Shown piece by piece: positions 45,848-55,401 of a stretch of 64,000 bases of DNA. The DNA is from Acidicapsa dinghuensis (GTDB taxonomy: Bacteria; Acidobacteriota; Terriglobia; Terriglobales; Acidobacteriaceae). Position 1 is the first letter of the stretch; the number at the start of each line of letters is the position of its first letter. The notes under the pieces were generated by a model that saw nothing but the letters and a program-made list of their open reading frames with translations, made no database searches and was not told the origin of the DNA. Made by a program: the position numbers and the translations under genes. Location: positions 16,478-80,477 of the forward strand of contig NZ_JAGSYH010000013.1 in the NCBI RefSeq assembly GCF_025685685.1, read 5' to 3'.

Positions 45848-47035
45848 TCATGGGTTAAACCGGTCTGGCCATCGCCACCGCGAAACCAGGTAAGGCTTAT
45901 CAACTTCAAAAGCAGAGGCCACCGCCTCTACATGTGTCTCTGCATCTTCACCGGAAGCAGTCAGGTTAATGTGACTCGCCACCCACGCCAGATACAGAGG
46001 AATCAGCGCGCCTAAAAGATGGCCGCGGTTGATCGTCCGCAATCGGTATGCCACCACGAAGTCATAGACGATACGCACCCACAAACTATCCGGCATCCGG
46101 AACGCCGCTGCATCCACGATCGACAGCCGCTTCAACCCCAGCAATGACTGCGGTGGCAGCACCAGTGACCATATCTCTTGCAGATTGCTATACGCAGACC
46201 GGAATTGCTCCACCATTGGCGTCACGTCCACCGGTTCGCTCACCGCATACGTAGTTGCCCGCTGTATTGGTGGTGGAATCGGCCGCGACCGCTGCCAGTG
46301 CGCCGCCTTCGCCTCTATGTCCGCGAACAGTGACCCCGCGATCTGCGTCAGGATGGCATTTACATCCGATTGCGCCGGCTGTGGCAGCTCACGCGTCCCC
46401 ACCTCCACCTCTGTGGTCTTGCATCCAGCAATGACAGCCTCATGTGTCGGCCAGAGAATCGTCTCTGGCTGATTGGACGCCGCATACCGCTGGCCTACAA
46501 TAGCCAGTTGCTGCACCATGCGTTCCGACATGCCAAGATCTACCGCCAGTGGAAATCGAACCCCAGACGCAAAAAGAGCACGCGTCATCGGATATAGAAT
46601 CGCCGAGTTCATTAGGCCGGACCGCGGTGGCAGATCATACCAGGGAACCGCCAGATCGGTTTGGTTCACAAGCACAGCTTCCGCCATTGCCCGGATTACC
46701 TCTGGACGCAATCCCCATGCGCCCTGCCCAAGCAGCAAAACACCGCGTGCCTCATGGTCTGCGGCGAGTTGACTCGCATTAACAAAATCAGAAGCCGTCA
46801 GTATCCATGATGGTGTCGAGGCTGCGGCAGCTACCAGGCGTATTCCATGAATCGACTCCACGGGTGGCATATCCGGAGCCGCAATCAGCACATCCTGCTC
46901 ACCAACACCTTCCGCAACAACGGCGGCAAGCTGCTCCAGTTGCTCCGGATCCATTACACCGGCCACCACCAGTAGCGCGGCAGTCTTGCGCTCGCTCGCA
47001 GAATTCACATCCGGAATGGGATTTGCTGCCGCCAT
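45848..47035 (-). CDS. degenerate glucosylglycerate-synthase-like (GT81-type) protein
   Basis: 395-residue protein. As I recall the GT81 family of glucosyl- and mannosyl-glycerate synthases, the segment LAVPWYDLPPRSGLMNSAI (about 129-147), then LYPMTRALF, lines up with the family's VPxYxRxxYDGTITN and YPLTRALYG motifs. The C-terminal VYDFVVAYRLRTINRGHLLG and LIPLYLAWVASH match the family's helical end. The place where a metal-binding DAD/DxD motif belongs reads LLLGQGAWGLRPE (about 100-112), with no aspartates. The protein may be an inactive relative or a regulatory subunit. The ATG at 47035 has GGGAAAG upstream; a TTG at 47059 is the alternative. It lies 62 bases after the trehalose synthase gene. 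Confidence 0.6.
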   Translation of the reverse strand: MAAANPIPDVNSASERKTAALLVVAGVMDPEQLEQLAAVVAEGVGEQDVLIAAPDMPPVESIHGIRLVAAAASTPSWILTASDFVNASQLAADHEARGVLLLGQGAWGLRPEVIRAMAEAVLVNQTDLAVPWYDLPPRSGLMNSAILYPMTRALFASGVRFPLAVDLGMSERMVQQLAIVGQRYAASNQPETILWPTHEAVIAGCKTTEVEVGTRELPQPAQSDVNAILTQIAGSLFADIEAKAAHWQRSRPIPPPIQRATTYAVSEPVDVTPMVEQFRSAYSNLQEIWSLVLPPQSLLGLKRLSIVDAAAFRMPDSLWVRIVYDFVVAYRLRTINRGHLLGALIPLYLAWVASHINLTASGEDAETHVEAVASAFEVDKPYLVSRWRWPDRFNP

Positions 47036-47097
47036 CAGTCTTTCCCGTTCGCCATCCAATTACGTTGCCACGCAACCAATAACGTCAATAGTTCAAC

Positions 47098-48885
47098 TTA
47101 AGCTAACCCTTCACCCGAGACCTCAGTTACGCCATCGTTCGGATGTAGTTCCAGCCACAAAAACGAATACTGCGCCAGTGTGAGCACATAAGGCGTTTTC
47201 GTAATCTTTGGAAACGGCACATACCCGAGCATCTCCACCGGCTCATATCCTGCATAATCCGAAAGATCCAGCGCCACTGGCTGCGCAAACCTGCTCAGGT
47301 TTGCCACACACAACACCGTTTCATGCGACCCATCACCCCGGTCAAGATCACGCAGGTACGCAAGAATCTTCCGGTTCGCAGGGCTCAAAAAACGCAATGT
47401 TCCCCGCCCGAACACCTGAAACAGCTTGCGCAGCGCAATCATGTTCCGCGTCCAGTGCAGCAAACTCGACTGGTCGCTCAACTGCGCTTCGACATTGATC
47501 GCCGTGTATCCGTAGATCGGGTCCATCACCACCGGAAAATACAGCCGTGCCGGATCGCATCTCGAAAAACCAGCATTCCGGTCCGAGTTCCACTGCATCG
47601 GCGTTCTCACGCCATTGCGGTCACCAAGATAGATGTTGTCGCCCATTCCGATCTCATCGCCGTAGTACAAAATCGGCGTGCCCGGAAAACTCAATAGCAG
47701 TGAATTCAGCAGTTCAATCCGCCTGCGATTGTTGTCCACCAGCGGCGCCAGCCTCCGCCGAATGCCCACATTGATGCGCATCCGCGGATCGGCCGAGTAA
47801 GCCAGATACATGTAATCCCGCTCGTCGTCCGTTACCATCTCCAGCGTCAGCTCGTCATGATTGCGCAGAAAAAGGCCCCACTGGCAGTTATTGGGAATCG
47901 ACGGCGTCTGCGCCATAATGTCCGTAATCGGCAGCCGATCTTCCTGCCGTAGCGCCATGTAGATGCGCGGCATCAGTGGAAAATGAAAAGCCATGTGGCA
48001 CTCATCGCCATCGCCAAAGTAAGGCCGCACATCTGCCGGCCACTGATTCGCCTCCGCCAGAATCAGCCGGTTAGCATAATCCTCATCGATCGCCGCGCGA
48101 ATCTCCTTGATCACCGCGTGCGTCTCTGCTAGATTCTCGCAATTCGTTCCGTCGCGCTCCACCAGGTACGGAATGGCATCCATGCGCAGCGCATCTACGC
48201 CCATGTCGAGCCAGAACCGCATCGCCTTCAGCACTTCCTGAATTACCCGCGGATTGTCGAAGTTTAGATCCGGCTGATGCGAGAAAAAGCGGTGCCAGTA
48301 ATACGCCTTCGCCTTCTCATCCCATGTCCAATTCGACTTCTCCGTATCGGTGAAAATAATGCGCGCTTCCTTGAAAACCTGGTCCGTCTCCGACCACACA
48401 TACATCTCGCGCTCTGGCGAACCCGGCGGCGCAAGCCGCGCAGCCTTAAACCACGGATGCTGGTCGCTCGTATGATTCACCACGAGCTCAATCATCACCT
48501 GCATATTGCGCTGATGAGCTGCATCCAGAAACGTCTTGAAATCCTTCAGCGTCCCGTATGACGAATTCACATCCTCGTAATTCGCAATATCGTACCCATC
48601 ATCCCGCAATGGCGATGGAAAGAAAGGCAGCAGCCACAGACACGTCACGCCCAGGTCTTGCAGATAATCAAGCTTCGAGATCAGTCCTGGAAAATCGCCG
48701 ATCCCGTCGTTGTTTGAATCGGCAAACGCGCGAACATGCAGTTCGTAGATGATCGCGTCTTTGTACCAGAGCGGATCGCTCGCACTCGCAGGTTTCTTCA
48801 CTTGCTCGATCTCCACGTACGGAGCGCTGGCTGCACCGGAAACACGATGATACAGATGCAGCTTTGCGGCACGGAGATGGATCAC
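47098..48885 (-). CDS. treS: maltose alpha-D-glucosyltransferase / trehalose synthase
   Basis: 595-residue GH13 enzyme that interconverts maltose and trehalose. DPLWYKDAIIYELHVRAF near residue 37 is the usual TreS start. The GH13 regions are complete: ELVVNHTSD, DALRMDAIPY with nucleophile Asp236, ILAEANQW with acid/base Glu278 and FLRNHDEL with Asp344. The C-terminal beta domain ends near WLELHP, and no maltokinase is fused. The GTG at 48885 has no ribosome site and adds an atypical 28-residue start; GTG 48801, with GGAG upstream, is a good alternative. It is first in an operon with the GT81-like and channel-like genes and divergent from an old yellow enzyme. Confidence 0.92.
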   Translation of the reverse strand: MIHLRAAKLHLYHRVSGAASAPYVEIEQVKKPASASDPLWYKDAIIYELHVRAFADSNNDGIGDFPGLISKLDYLQDLGVTCLWLLPFFPSPLRDDGYDIANYEDVNSSYGTLKDFKTFLDAAHQRNMQVMIELVVNHTSDQHPWFKAARLAPPGSPEREMYVWSETDQVFKEARIIFTDTEKSNWTWDEKAKAYYWHRFFSHQPDLNFDNPRVIQEVLKAMRFWLDMGVDALRMDAIPYLVERDGTNCENLAETHAVIKEIRAAIDEDYANRLILAEANQWPADVRPYFGDGDECHMAFHFPLMPRIYMALRQEDRLPITDIMAQTPSIPNNCQWGLFLRNHDELTLEMVTDDERDYMYLAYSADPRMRINVGIRRRLAPLVDNNRRRIELLNSLLLSFPGTPILYYGDEIGMGDNIYLGDRNGVRTPMQWNSDRNAGFSRCDPARLYFPVVMDPIYGYTAINVEAQLSDQSSLLHWTRNMIALRKLFQVFGRGTLRFLSPANRKILAYLRDLDRGDGSHETVLCVANLSRFAQPVALDLSDYAGYEPVEMLGYVPFPKITKTPYVLTLAQYSFLWLELHPNDGVTEVSGEGLA

Positions 48886-49065
48886 CGGCCGTACATGCCA
48901 TCCGCCGTCCAGTCACGCTCTACAGTCGGAAGCATATCAATACTCTGCGGTTTGAACAGTGCTATAGAAAGCTCCCTTGCACCAAGCCCCTTCCTGGAGG
49001 CACTGTTTTCACATACAAACCATTTCGACCTGCGTCTAAATCTCCCCCTCGTACATCGAACAAAC

Positions 49066-50193
49066 ATGACCGAGTCGACCCCTCACCTTTTTGCTCCTCT
49101 GACGCTACGCAGCATCACGCTCCCGAATCGCATCGCTGTCTCGCCTATGTGTGAATACTCCAGCCAGGACGGCTTCTCCAACGACTGGCACTTCGTCCAT
49201 CTCGGCAGCCGCGCCATTGGCGGCGCAGGCCTCATCCTCACCGAAGCAAGCGCGGTCAACCCTGAAGGCCGCATCACCCCCGCCGACCTCGGTATCTACC
49301 GCGACGAGCACATCGAAGGCCTGCGCCGCATTACCGGCTTCCTGCATCAGCATGGCTCTTACGCCGGCGTTCAACTGGCCCACGCAGGTCGGAAAGCCAG
49401 CATGGCCATTCCATGGGAGCCGGCTCGTGTCATTCCTGCCCAGGAAGGCGGCTGGCAGCCCGTAGCCCCATCCGACATCCCCTTCGATTCAGCCTATGCC
49501 CTGCCGCAAGCCCTCGACCGCGCCGGAATGGACAAGATCGTCTCCGACTTCATCACTGCCGCTGGCCGCGCCCTTGCCGCCGGGTTCGACATCGTCGAGG
49601 TCCATGCAGCACACGGCTATCTGCTTCATGAGTTCCTGTCCCCGCTCTCCAATCAACGTACCGACGAATACGGCGGCAGCTTCGAGAACCGCACCCGTTT
49701 CCCGCTCGAAGTCGTTCGCGCTGTCCGCAAACACTGGCCCGATCACCTGCCGCTCTTCGTCCGCATCTCCGCCACCGACTGGGCGCCCGAATCCCTCGGC
49801 TCATCCTGGGATCTCGATCAATCGGTCAAGCTCGCAAAGCTATTGAAAGAGGAAGGCGTCGATCTGGTCGACACCTCAACCGGCGGCAACCACCCCGCTC
49901 AACAGATCCCAGTCGGTCCCGGCTATCAGGTACAACATGCCGCGACTATCCGCGCCGAGGCTGGTATTTCTACCGGAGCTGTCGGCATGATCACCGAACC
50001 CGCTCAGGCCGACCAGATCATCCGCAGCGGTCAGGCCGATCTCGTCCTTCTCGCACGCGAAATGCTCCGCGATCCGTACTGGCCCTTGCACGCCGCCGAG
50101 GATCTCCACCAGAAAATCTCCTGGCCAGTCCAGTACGCCCGCGCCGCCAGCGGACGCACCGAGCCCCGTCATCCAGTCTCAATAGAAGACTGA
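49066..50193 (+). CDS. NADH:flavin oxidoreductase, old yellow enzyme family (YqjM-like)
   Basis: 375-residue FMN-dependent ene-reductase. The start ATG 49066 gives the standard HLFAPLTLRSITLPNRIAV N-terminus; longer upstream frames are unlikely. Cys29 in SPMCEYSS matches the redox-tuning cysteine of YqjM-type enzymes. The substrate histidines are in VHAAHGYLLHEF (His180, His183), followed by the flavin-binding SPLSNQRTDEYGGSFENRTR. QLAHAGRKAS and ADLVLLAREMLRDPYWPLHA complete the family pattern. Such enzymes reduce the double bond of alpha,beta-unsaturated carbonyls and often act in stress or detoxification. No Shine-Dalgarno is evident. Confidence 0.92.
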   Translation: MTESTPHLFAPLTLRSITLPNRIAVSPMCEYSSQDGFSNDWHFVHLGSRAIGGAGLILTEASAVNPEGRITPADLGIYRDEHIEGLRRITGFLHQHGSYAGVQLAHAGRKASMAIPWEPARVIPAQEGGWQPVAPSDIPFDSAYALPQALDRAGMDKIVSDFITAAGRALAAGFDIVEVHAAHGYLLHEFLSPLSNQRTDEYGGSFENRTRFPLEVVRAVRKHWPDHLPLFVRISATDWAPESLGSSWDLDQSVKLAKLLKEEGVDLVDTSTGGNHPAQQIPVGPGYQVQHAATIRAEAGISTGAVGMITEPAQADQIIRSGQADLVLLAREMLRDPYWPLHAAEDLHQKISWPVQYARAASGRTEPRHPVSIED

Positions 50194-50221
50194 GGCTCAG
50201 GACTACTCCCAAGCGCATATC

Positions 50222-50249
50222 CCGAGGTGGTGCAGTTTTACCACCTCGG
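50222..50249. other. strong hairpin between convergent genes
   Basis: CCGAGGTGGT and ACCACCTCGG form a perfect 10-bp stem with the loop GCAGTTTT. It lies between the old yellow enzyme and the first ADOP gene. Neither strand has a T tract after it, so it may act as an mRNA 3'-end stabiliser or a weak terminator. Confidence 0.55.
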
Positions 50250-50342
50250 CAGCCTCGCGGCTTCTAGCCAATGTGCTTTTAATTCGCATGCGGTATAGGG
50301 CCAACCGCCCGCTCACCCCAATGGCGCGACACCACCTTCGGT

Positions 50343-52787
50343 TTACTCGTACCGCAGTGCCTCCAACGGATCGACCGTCGACGCCCGCCGCACCGGAGCC
50401 CAGCACGCCAGCAGTCCCACTCCCACAAACAAGGCTCCGACCACAATCAAAGTCGCAGGATCGTTAGGCTGCACTTCAAACAGGAACGACTTCAACACGC
50501 GCGACAAAACAATAGCCAGCACGACCCCAGCGATCACCCCGCCTGCGATCAAGCGAAAGCCCTCGCCGAAGATCAACTTGCGAATGTCCCCTTGCTGCGC
50601 GCCCATCGCGCTCCGGATCGCCAGCTCTTTCCGCCGCGAAGCCACCGACAACGAAAGCACGCCATAGATTCCCACCAGGGTCAACACGCTTCCCACCACC
50701 GCAAACCCCATCAGCAGACTCATGGCAAATGTCCGCGATGACAGCGATTCATCGCGAATCTGCTCCAGCGTTCTCACATTCTCGATCGCCGCCGTCGGAT
50801 CCACCGCACGCAGCTCGCGTTCCACCTGAGCCACCATCGTGCGCGGATCGGCTGCCGTCCGTATCACCAGATGCTTGGAAAACGCCGTGGCTTGCCATAG
50901 CGGTAGATAGACCTCCGGCAAAGCCGCCTGCGTCAGGTCATCCGTCCGCCCATTCGCAATCTCCCCGACAATTTCGATGCCCGGCTTATCGCGCCCGTTG
51001 AACCAGAGCTTTCGCCCAACCGCGCTGCCATTCGGAAAGTAGCGATCCACAAACGCCTTGTTTACGATCGCCACATTCGGAGCCTTGTTGTCATCTGTGT
51101 CACGAAACTCCCGTCCGTCGATCGACGCAATTCCCATCAACTTGAAGTAGTCGGGCGTCGCCGCGCGCATCGGCAGCGCAATCTTGTCGCTCTCTTTCAT
51201 CGCCGGCGGCTGCCCCTCGACCTCCATCGTCGCTGGCCAGTTGTTCCCCGTCAGCGGCACACCCCAGGCAAACGCCGCATACTGCACGCCCGGCAAAGCT
51301 TGAACCCGCTGTAGCGCCTGCCGGTGAAAGTTGCCCCAGGTCGAGTAGCCCTGCACATCCGTCACGCTCATCGTCAGGATGCGCCCCATGCTGTATCCCG
51401 ACGGCACTTCAGCAATCTTCACCATCGTGCGAATCAGCAGCCCCGCGCCCACCAGCAGCGCCAGCGTCAGCGCTGTCTGCAACACCGTAACTCCCTGCAG
51501 CAGCCGTCGCTCGCCTGTTCCCGCCGTCCCCTTCGGTCCAGCACTCTTCAGCACCTCCATCGGATCCAGCCGAAAGGCCCGCAGCGCAGGAATTACTCCT
51601 GCGACAAACGCAGCCAGCACCGCCACTCCAAGACCCAGCCCCAAAACCTGCCAACCTGCCGTCACTCCATCCAACCGCGGCACAGCATGACCCGCAATCG
51701 CCTTGAAGAGCTTCACCGCGCCCACGGCAAGCCCGCCGCCCAACGCTCCTCCAATCAAGGCCAGCAGCAGGCTCTCCGTCATCACTTTGCGCAGAAGCGC
51801 CATGCGCCCCATGCCCATCGCGATCCGCACTCCGTACTCTTGTTGCCGTTGCAGCCCACGCACCAGCAGCAGAGCTGCTGCGTTTCCGCACGCAATCAAC
51901 AACACCAGCGCAGACGCGCCCAGCAGCGGCAACAGAATACGCTTGCCGTCCTGGTTCATCTCATCCGTCAGCGGCTCAAGTTGCGGCGTAAATCCCTCGA
52001 ACTTCTTCTCACCTTGCGCCTCGTTTGCCGCCAGCACAGTCAGCTCCTGTTGCGCCTGCTGTGCGGTCACTCCATCCTTCAGCCGCGCTACTACATCCCA
52101 ATACGCTTCTTTAATCGACTTTGGATCGGGATATGCAGGAGCCCAGAAATCCACCGTCGCATTCACGTCGTAGTTAGGCTCCTTAGCATCACCGGGCGAC
52201 GGCAGAAATCGCGCTCCTGGAGCCATCACCCCAATCACGGTCGGCGGCGTGTCCCAGCGGCTGATGCGCACAGTCTTCCCGATAATCTGTGGATCGCCGC
52301 CAAATGTTCGCTGCCAGAACTCATACCCCAGCACAATCGCCTTCACAGGTCCGTTGCTAAAGTCCGAGTCCTGAAACCCGCGTCCCATCATTGGCTTCAG
52401 CCCCATGACGCGGGGATAGTCCTTCGTCACAAACATCCCCTGCATCGACTGACTGCCATCATCGCGTATCAGAAAATTAAAGGTCCAAAGATACGCCGCA
52501 ATCCCTTGGAACGACTTCCCATCCTTTTGCCACTCCAGCCACTGCTGCGCCGCCCAGTCACGCGGACTGTCCATCTTCTTGCCATCAACGCGCTTCGCGG
52601 GAATCAGCATCAGCTGATCAGGCTTCTCATATGGTGGCGGAGTCAACAGCACACCTTGAATCAAGCTGAAAACCGCCGCAGTCGCGCCAATCCCCAGCGC
52701 CAGCGTCAGCGCCGCAATCACACTAAACCCCGGCTGCTTCCGCAGCATCCGAACAGCAAACCTCAAGTCCTGCATGAATGAGTGCAA
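50343..52787 (-). CDS. ADOP-type permease 1 (MacB/FtsX-like)
   Basis: 814-residue membrane protein of the acidobacterial duplicated permease type. Two MacB-like halves each have a periplasmic domain and FtsX helices. The first half opens QDLRFAVRMLRKQPGFSVIA and ALTLALGIGATAAVFSLIQG; the second ends in ELAIRSAMGAQQGDIRKLIF and VDPLEALRYE. There is no ATPase in the protein or nearby. All three tandem paralogues begin five residues before a QD motif just after GGAGG, which points to the TTG at 52787 here rather than GTG 52799 or ATG 52775. Role unknown: export or lipoprotein handling is possible. Last of three tandem copies. Confidence 0.85.
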   Translation of the reverse strand: MHSFMQDLRFAVRMLRKQPGFSVIAALTLALGIGATAAVFSLIQGVLLTPPPYEKPDQLMLIPAKRVDGKKMDSPRDWAAQQWLEWQKDGKSFQGIAAYLWTFNFLIRDDGSQSMQGMFVTKDYPRVMGLKPMMGRGFQDSDFSNGPVKAIVLGYEFWQRTFGGDPQIIGKTVRISRWDTPPTVIGVMAPGARFLPSPGDAKEPNYDVNATVDFWAPAYPDPKSIKEAYWDVVARLKDGVTAQQAQQELTVLAANEAQGEKKFEGFTPQLEPLTDEMNQDGKRILLPLLGASALVLLIACGNAAALLLVRGLQRQQEYGVRIAMGMGRMALLRKVMTESLLLALIGGALGGGLAVGAVKLFKAIAGHAVPRLDGVTAGWQVLGLGLGVAVLAAFVAGVIPALRAFRLDPMEVLKSAGPKGTAGTGERRLLQGVTVLQTALTLALLVGAGLLIRTMVKIAEVPSGYSMGRILTMSVTDVQGYSTWGNFHRQALQRVQALPGVQYAAFAWGVPLTGNNWPATMEVEGQPPAMKESDKIALPMRAATPDYFKLMGIASIDGREFRDTDDNKAPNVAIVNKAFVDRYFPNGSAVGRKLWFNGRDKPGIEIVGEIANGRTDDLTQAALPEVYLPLWQATAFSKHLVIRTAADPRTMVAQVERELRAVDPTAAIENVRTLEQIRDESLSSRTFAMSLLMGFAVVGSVLTLVGIYGVLSLSVASRRKELAIRSAMGAQQGDIRKLIFGEGFRLIAGGVIAGVVLAIVLSRVLKSFLFEVQPNDPATLIVVGALFVGVGLLACWAPVRRASTVDPLEALRYE

Positions 52788-52824
52788 AGCAACCTCCACG
52801 GATACATCCTGTAGCTTCTCGCGC

Positions 52825-52886
52825 GTTATTCCCTGGTCCCTGCTAACTGATCCTTAGCCCCTTAGTCTCTACGTCCCTTAGTCCCT
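52825..52886 (-). repeat. short GGGACTAA/GGGACCA tandem repeats between ADOP genes
   Basis: On the minus strand, directly at the stop of ADOP 2, imperfect 7-8-bp units follow one another: GGGACTAA, GGGACGTA, GAGACTAA, GGGGCTAA, a spacer, GGGACCA and GGGAATAA. The array ends in CAGGGAATAAC, which also ends the array at 55361-55399. Confidence 0.7.
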
Positions 52887-55326
52887 ATTCATATCTAAGC
52901 GCCACTACAGGATCGACCTTCGCCGCTCGCCGCGCTGGCAACATGCACGCAAGCATCGCAGCCATCAGCAGCACCGCCGCCGACCCAATCAGCAACAACG
53001 GATCGCGCGAATTCACCTCGGCCCAGTGCGCAGCCACTATTCGATCAAGCGCCAAAGCCAACACAGCTCCCGCACACACTCCAGCAACAACACTCACACT
53101 GGCAGATCGCATAGCGATCCGCCAGATATGCTCCCGTTGAGCACCCAGAGCCATGCGCACCCCAAACTCGTTCGTCCGCTGCGCTACCGAGTACGACACC
53201 ACGCTATACAGTCCCACCGCCGCCAGCAGCAGCGCCAGCACCGCAAACGCCCCAAACAGCCATGAGATCAGCACCCCACGCGCCCACTCCGGCTCATTCG
53301 TGATCCAGTGATCCAGATCGCGCACAGTCGAGCCGATCTGCTGGTCCGCGTTTACCTTGCTCACTTCTTTGCGAATCGCATTCAACAGCGTCATTGGAGA
53401 CACCGCCGAACGCACCAGAATCTGCGTCCCCATCCGCATATAAACCGTATCGGGAATGAATGCCTCCGGCTTTACCGGCTTATCCAATCCATCATTCAGC
53501 TTGTCCGGAATTACGCCGATGATGCGCAGCCAGCCTCGCAGCGCTGGCGACGCCGGATTGTATGGCAGCGATTCCCGCATCTCCGGCAGCTTGATCGACC
53601 CACCCAGCGCATCGCCGCCCGGAAAATACTTCCGCGCCAGCGTTTCATTCACTACCACCACCGCCGCGCCATTGCGATTCTCCGTCGCATCCCAGACTCG
53701 CCCCTGTGCCAATGGAATCCGCAGTACAGGAAAATACTCCTGGCTAACAAAATTGATCTGCAACGTCTGCTCTTGATTCGAGGGCTTGCCAAGAATCTCA
53801 AATCTCGCATTCTCGCCATTCGCCGGCGGTGTCGCATTCGTCGAAATCGCCACCTCGGTCACGCCGGGAACTCTCGCTACCGCTGCTCTCATCTGCTCAA
53901 AATAGTTCGAGCGTTCGGCCCACGTGTTGTACGTTCCCTCCCGCAGTGGTATCAGCACAGACAGCACATTGTGCGGATCATACCCCAGCCGCACATGCGC
54001 CATCTTCACAAAGCCCTCGAGTGCTGCTCCTGCCCCAGCCAGCAGCAGCAGCGTCAATGCAATCTGCGCAGCAATCAACGAGTTGAGAGACCGTCGTCCC
54101 TCCACGTTTCCCGCCAGCTTGCGAGAGCCAGCCTGCATCACAGAGCTAAGCTCCGGCCTTGATAACTTCAAGGCCGGCCACAACCCAAACAACACGCCCG
54201 TCAGCAGAGCAATCGCCGTGCAGAAACATAGCACCGGCACATTGATTCCGATCGCCGCCTCATGCGGAAACGAATCCGGCGGCAGGTTCTCAACAATCTT
54301 CCGCAGTAAAACAAAAGCCAATGCCACGCCAAGCCCTGCGCCCGAAACCGCCAGCAGCGACGACTCGATCAGCAACTGCCCCACCATCCGCCGCCTGCTT
54401 GCTCCCACCGCGGCCCGCACCGCAAACTCGCGGCTTCGCGCCGTGCCCCGCGCCAGCAGCAGAATCGATACATTCCCGCAGCCGATCAGCAGCAGCAAAC
54501 CTACGCCGGCAAACAACAGATACAGCGTTCCGCCCATCCGCCGCAGATAGTAGTCGTTGATCCCAATCAGGTCCACACGGAATCCGCCCAGCGGGAAGTG
54601 CGTCGGAGTCTCTTTCGCAAACTGCTCCAGCAGTGGCTGCAGTGCCGATGCTGCCTGCCCAAACGTTACTCCCGCGCGCAGCCGGTAGTTCGCGTAGTAA
54701 GTTCGATCAACGCTCGTCACGTACTTGATCGGCAGATAGACATCCGCGTCATCCCACGTAAACCGCGACGAAGCCACACCAACAATCGTGTAGGGTACAT
54801 GCGCCAGCTCAATCGTCTTTCCGAGCACGCTCGGATCGCCGCCATACCGCGCCATCCAGAACTTGTATCCCAGCACCGTCACCGGCTGCGGATCATGCCC
54901 TTCCGGCGCATCCTGCGTTACAAAACCGCGCCCCAACGCCATCGGCACGCCGTAGTAGTCAAAGGCGTTTGTCGAGAAGTAGGTACCGTGTATGTCTTCA
55001 GGAAAATCCCGCCCCGTCACCGTCGTGCGCCAGTCATCGCTGACCGCTGCTCGTTCCAGAACCGGCGACTGCAAAATTGTCTTCAATTGCGATGGCGTCA
55101 GCAACCCCGCACGCTGCACTCCCGCGCTATCCAATACGGCCAGATGAAACATCCGCTGCGCATCCCGATACGGAAACGGATCCATCAGCACGCCCCAGAT
55201 CACGCTGAACACAGCCGTAGTCGCACCAATCCCCAGCGCCAGCGAAATCACCGCCGTTGCCGCAAACCCCGGCGACTTCCGCAACTGCCGCCACGCATAC
55301 CGCAAATCCTGCACCAGCGATCCCAT
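52885..55326 (-). CDS. ADOP-type permease 2 (MacB/FtsX-like)
   Basis: 813-residue paralogue of its two neighbours. It starts MGSLVQDLRYAWRQLRKSPG with GGAGG four bases before ATG 55326. The first helix is ATAVISLALGIGATTAVFSV. The second half has VLALLLAAVGLYSVVSYSVA, EFGVRMALGAQREHIWRIAM and the ending VDPVVALRYE. It is much closer to ADOP 3 than to ADOP 1, which points to a tandem duplication. No partner ATPase is seen. Short GGGACC-type repeats lie at both ends of the gene. Confidence 0.87.
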   Translation of the reverse strand: MGSLVQDLRYAWRQLRKSPGFAATAVISLALGIGATTAVFSVIWGVLMDPFPYRDAQRMFHLAVLDSAGVQRAGLLTPSQLKTILQSPVLERAAVSDDWRTTVTGRDFPEDIHGTYFSTNAFDYYGVPMALGRGFVTQDAPEGHDPQPVTVLGYKFWMARYGGDPSVLGKTIELAHVPYTIVGVASSRFTWDDADVYLPIKYVTSVDRTYYANYRLRAGVTFGQAASALQPLLEQFAKETPTHFPLGGFRVDLIGINDYYLRRMGGTLYLLFAGVGLLLLIGCGNVSILLLARGTARSREFAVRAAVGASRRRMVGQLLIESSLLAVSGAGLGVALAFVLLRKIVENLPPDSFPHEAAIGINVPVLCFCTAIALLTGVLFGLWPALKLSRPELSSVMQAGSRKLAGNVEGRRSLNSLIAAQIALTLLLLAGAGAALEGFVKMAHVRLGYDPHNVLSVLIPLREGTYNTWAERSNYFEQMRAAVARVPGVTEVAISTNATPPANGENARFEILGKPSNQEQTLQINFVSQEYFPVLRIPLAQGRVWDATENRNGAAVVVVNETLARKYFPGGDALGGSIKLPEMRESLPYNPASPALRGWLRIIGVIPDKLNDGLDKPVKPEAFIPDTVYMRMGTQILVRSAVSPMTLLNAIRKEVSKVNADQQIGSTVRDLDHWITNEPEWARGVLISWLFGAFAVLALLLAAVGLYSVVSYSVAQRTNEFGVRMALGAQREHIWRIAMRSASVSVVAGVCAGAVLALALDRIVAAHWAEVNSRDPLLLIGSAAVLLMAAMLACMLPARRAAKVDPVVALRYE

Positions 55327-55360
55327 CAAGCCTCCACGGATGCCGCGTATGTTTTTGCTA

Positions 55361-55399
55361 GTTATTCCCTGCTGGCTGGTCCCTGATCCCTGGTCCCTG
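55361..55399 (-). repeat. GGGACCA-type short tandem repeats between ADOP 3 and ADOP 2
   Basis: On the minus strand, just after the ADOP 3 stop: GGGACCA, GGGATCA, GGGACCA, GCCAGCA, GGGAATAA, ending in CAGGGAATAAC. These are the same units and the same end as in the array at 52825-52886. Confidence 0.7.
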
Positions 55400-55401
55400 C
55401 C

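Noticed and set aside
51324..52781. 485-residue plus-strand open frame antisense to ADOP 1
   Set aside because: Low-complexity His/Arg/Gln composition; the opposite strand encodes a well-matched permease.
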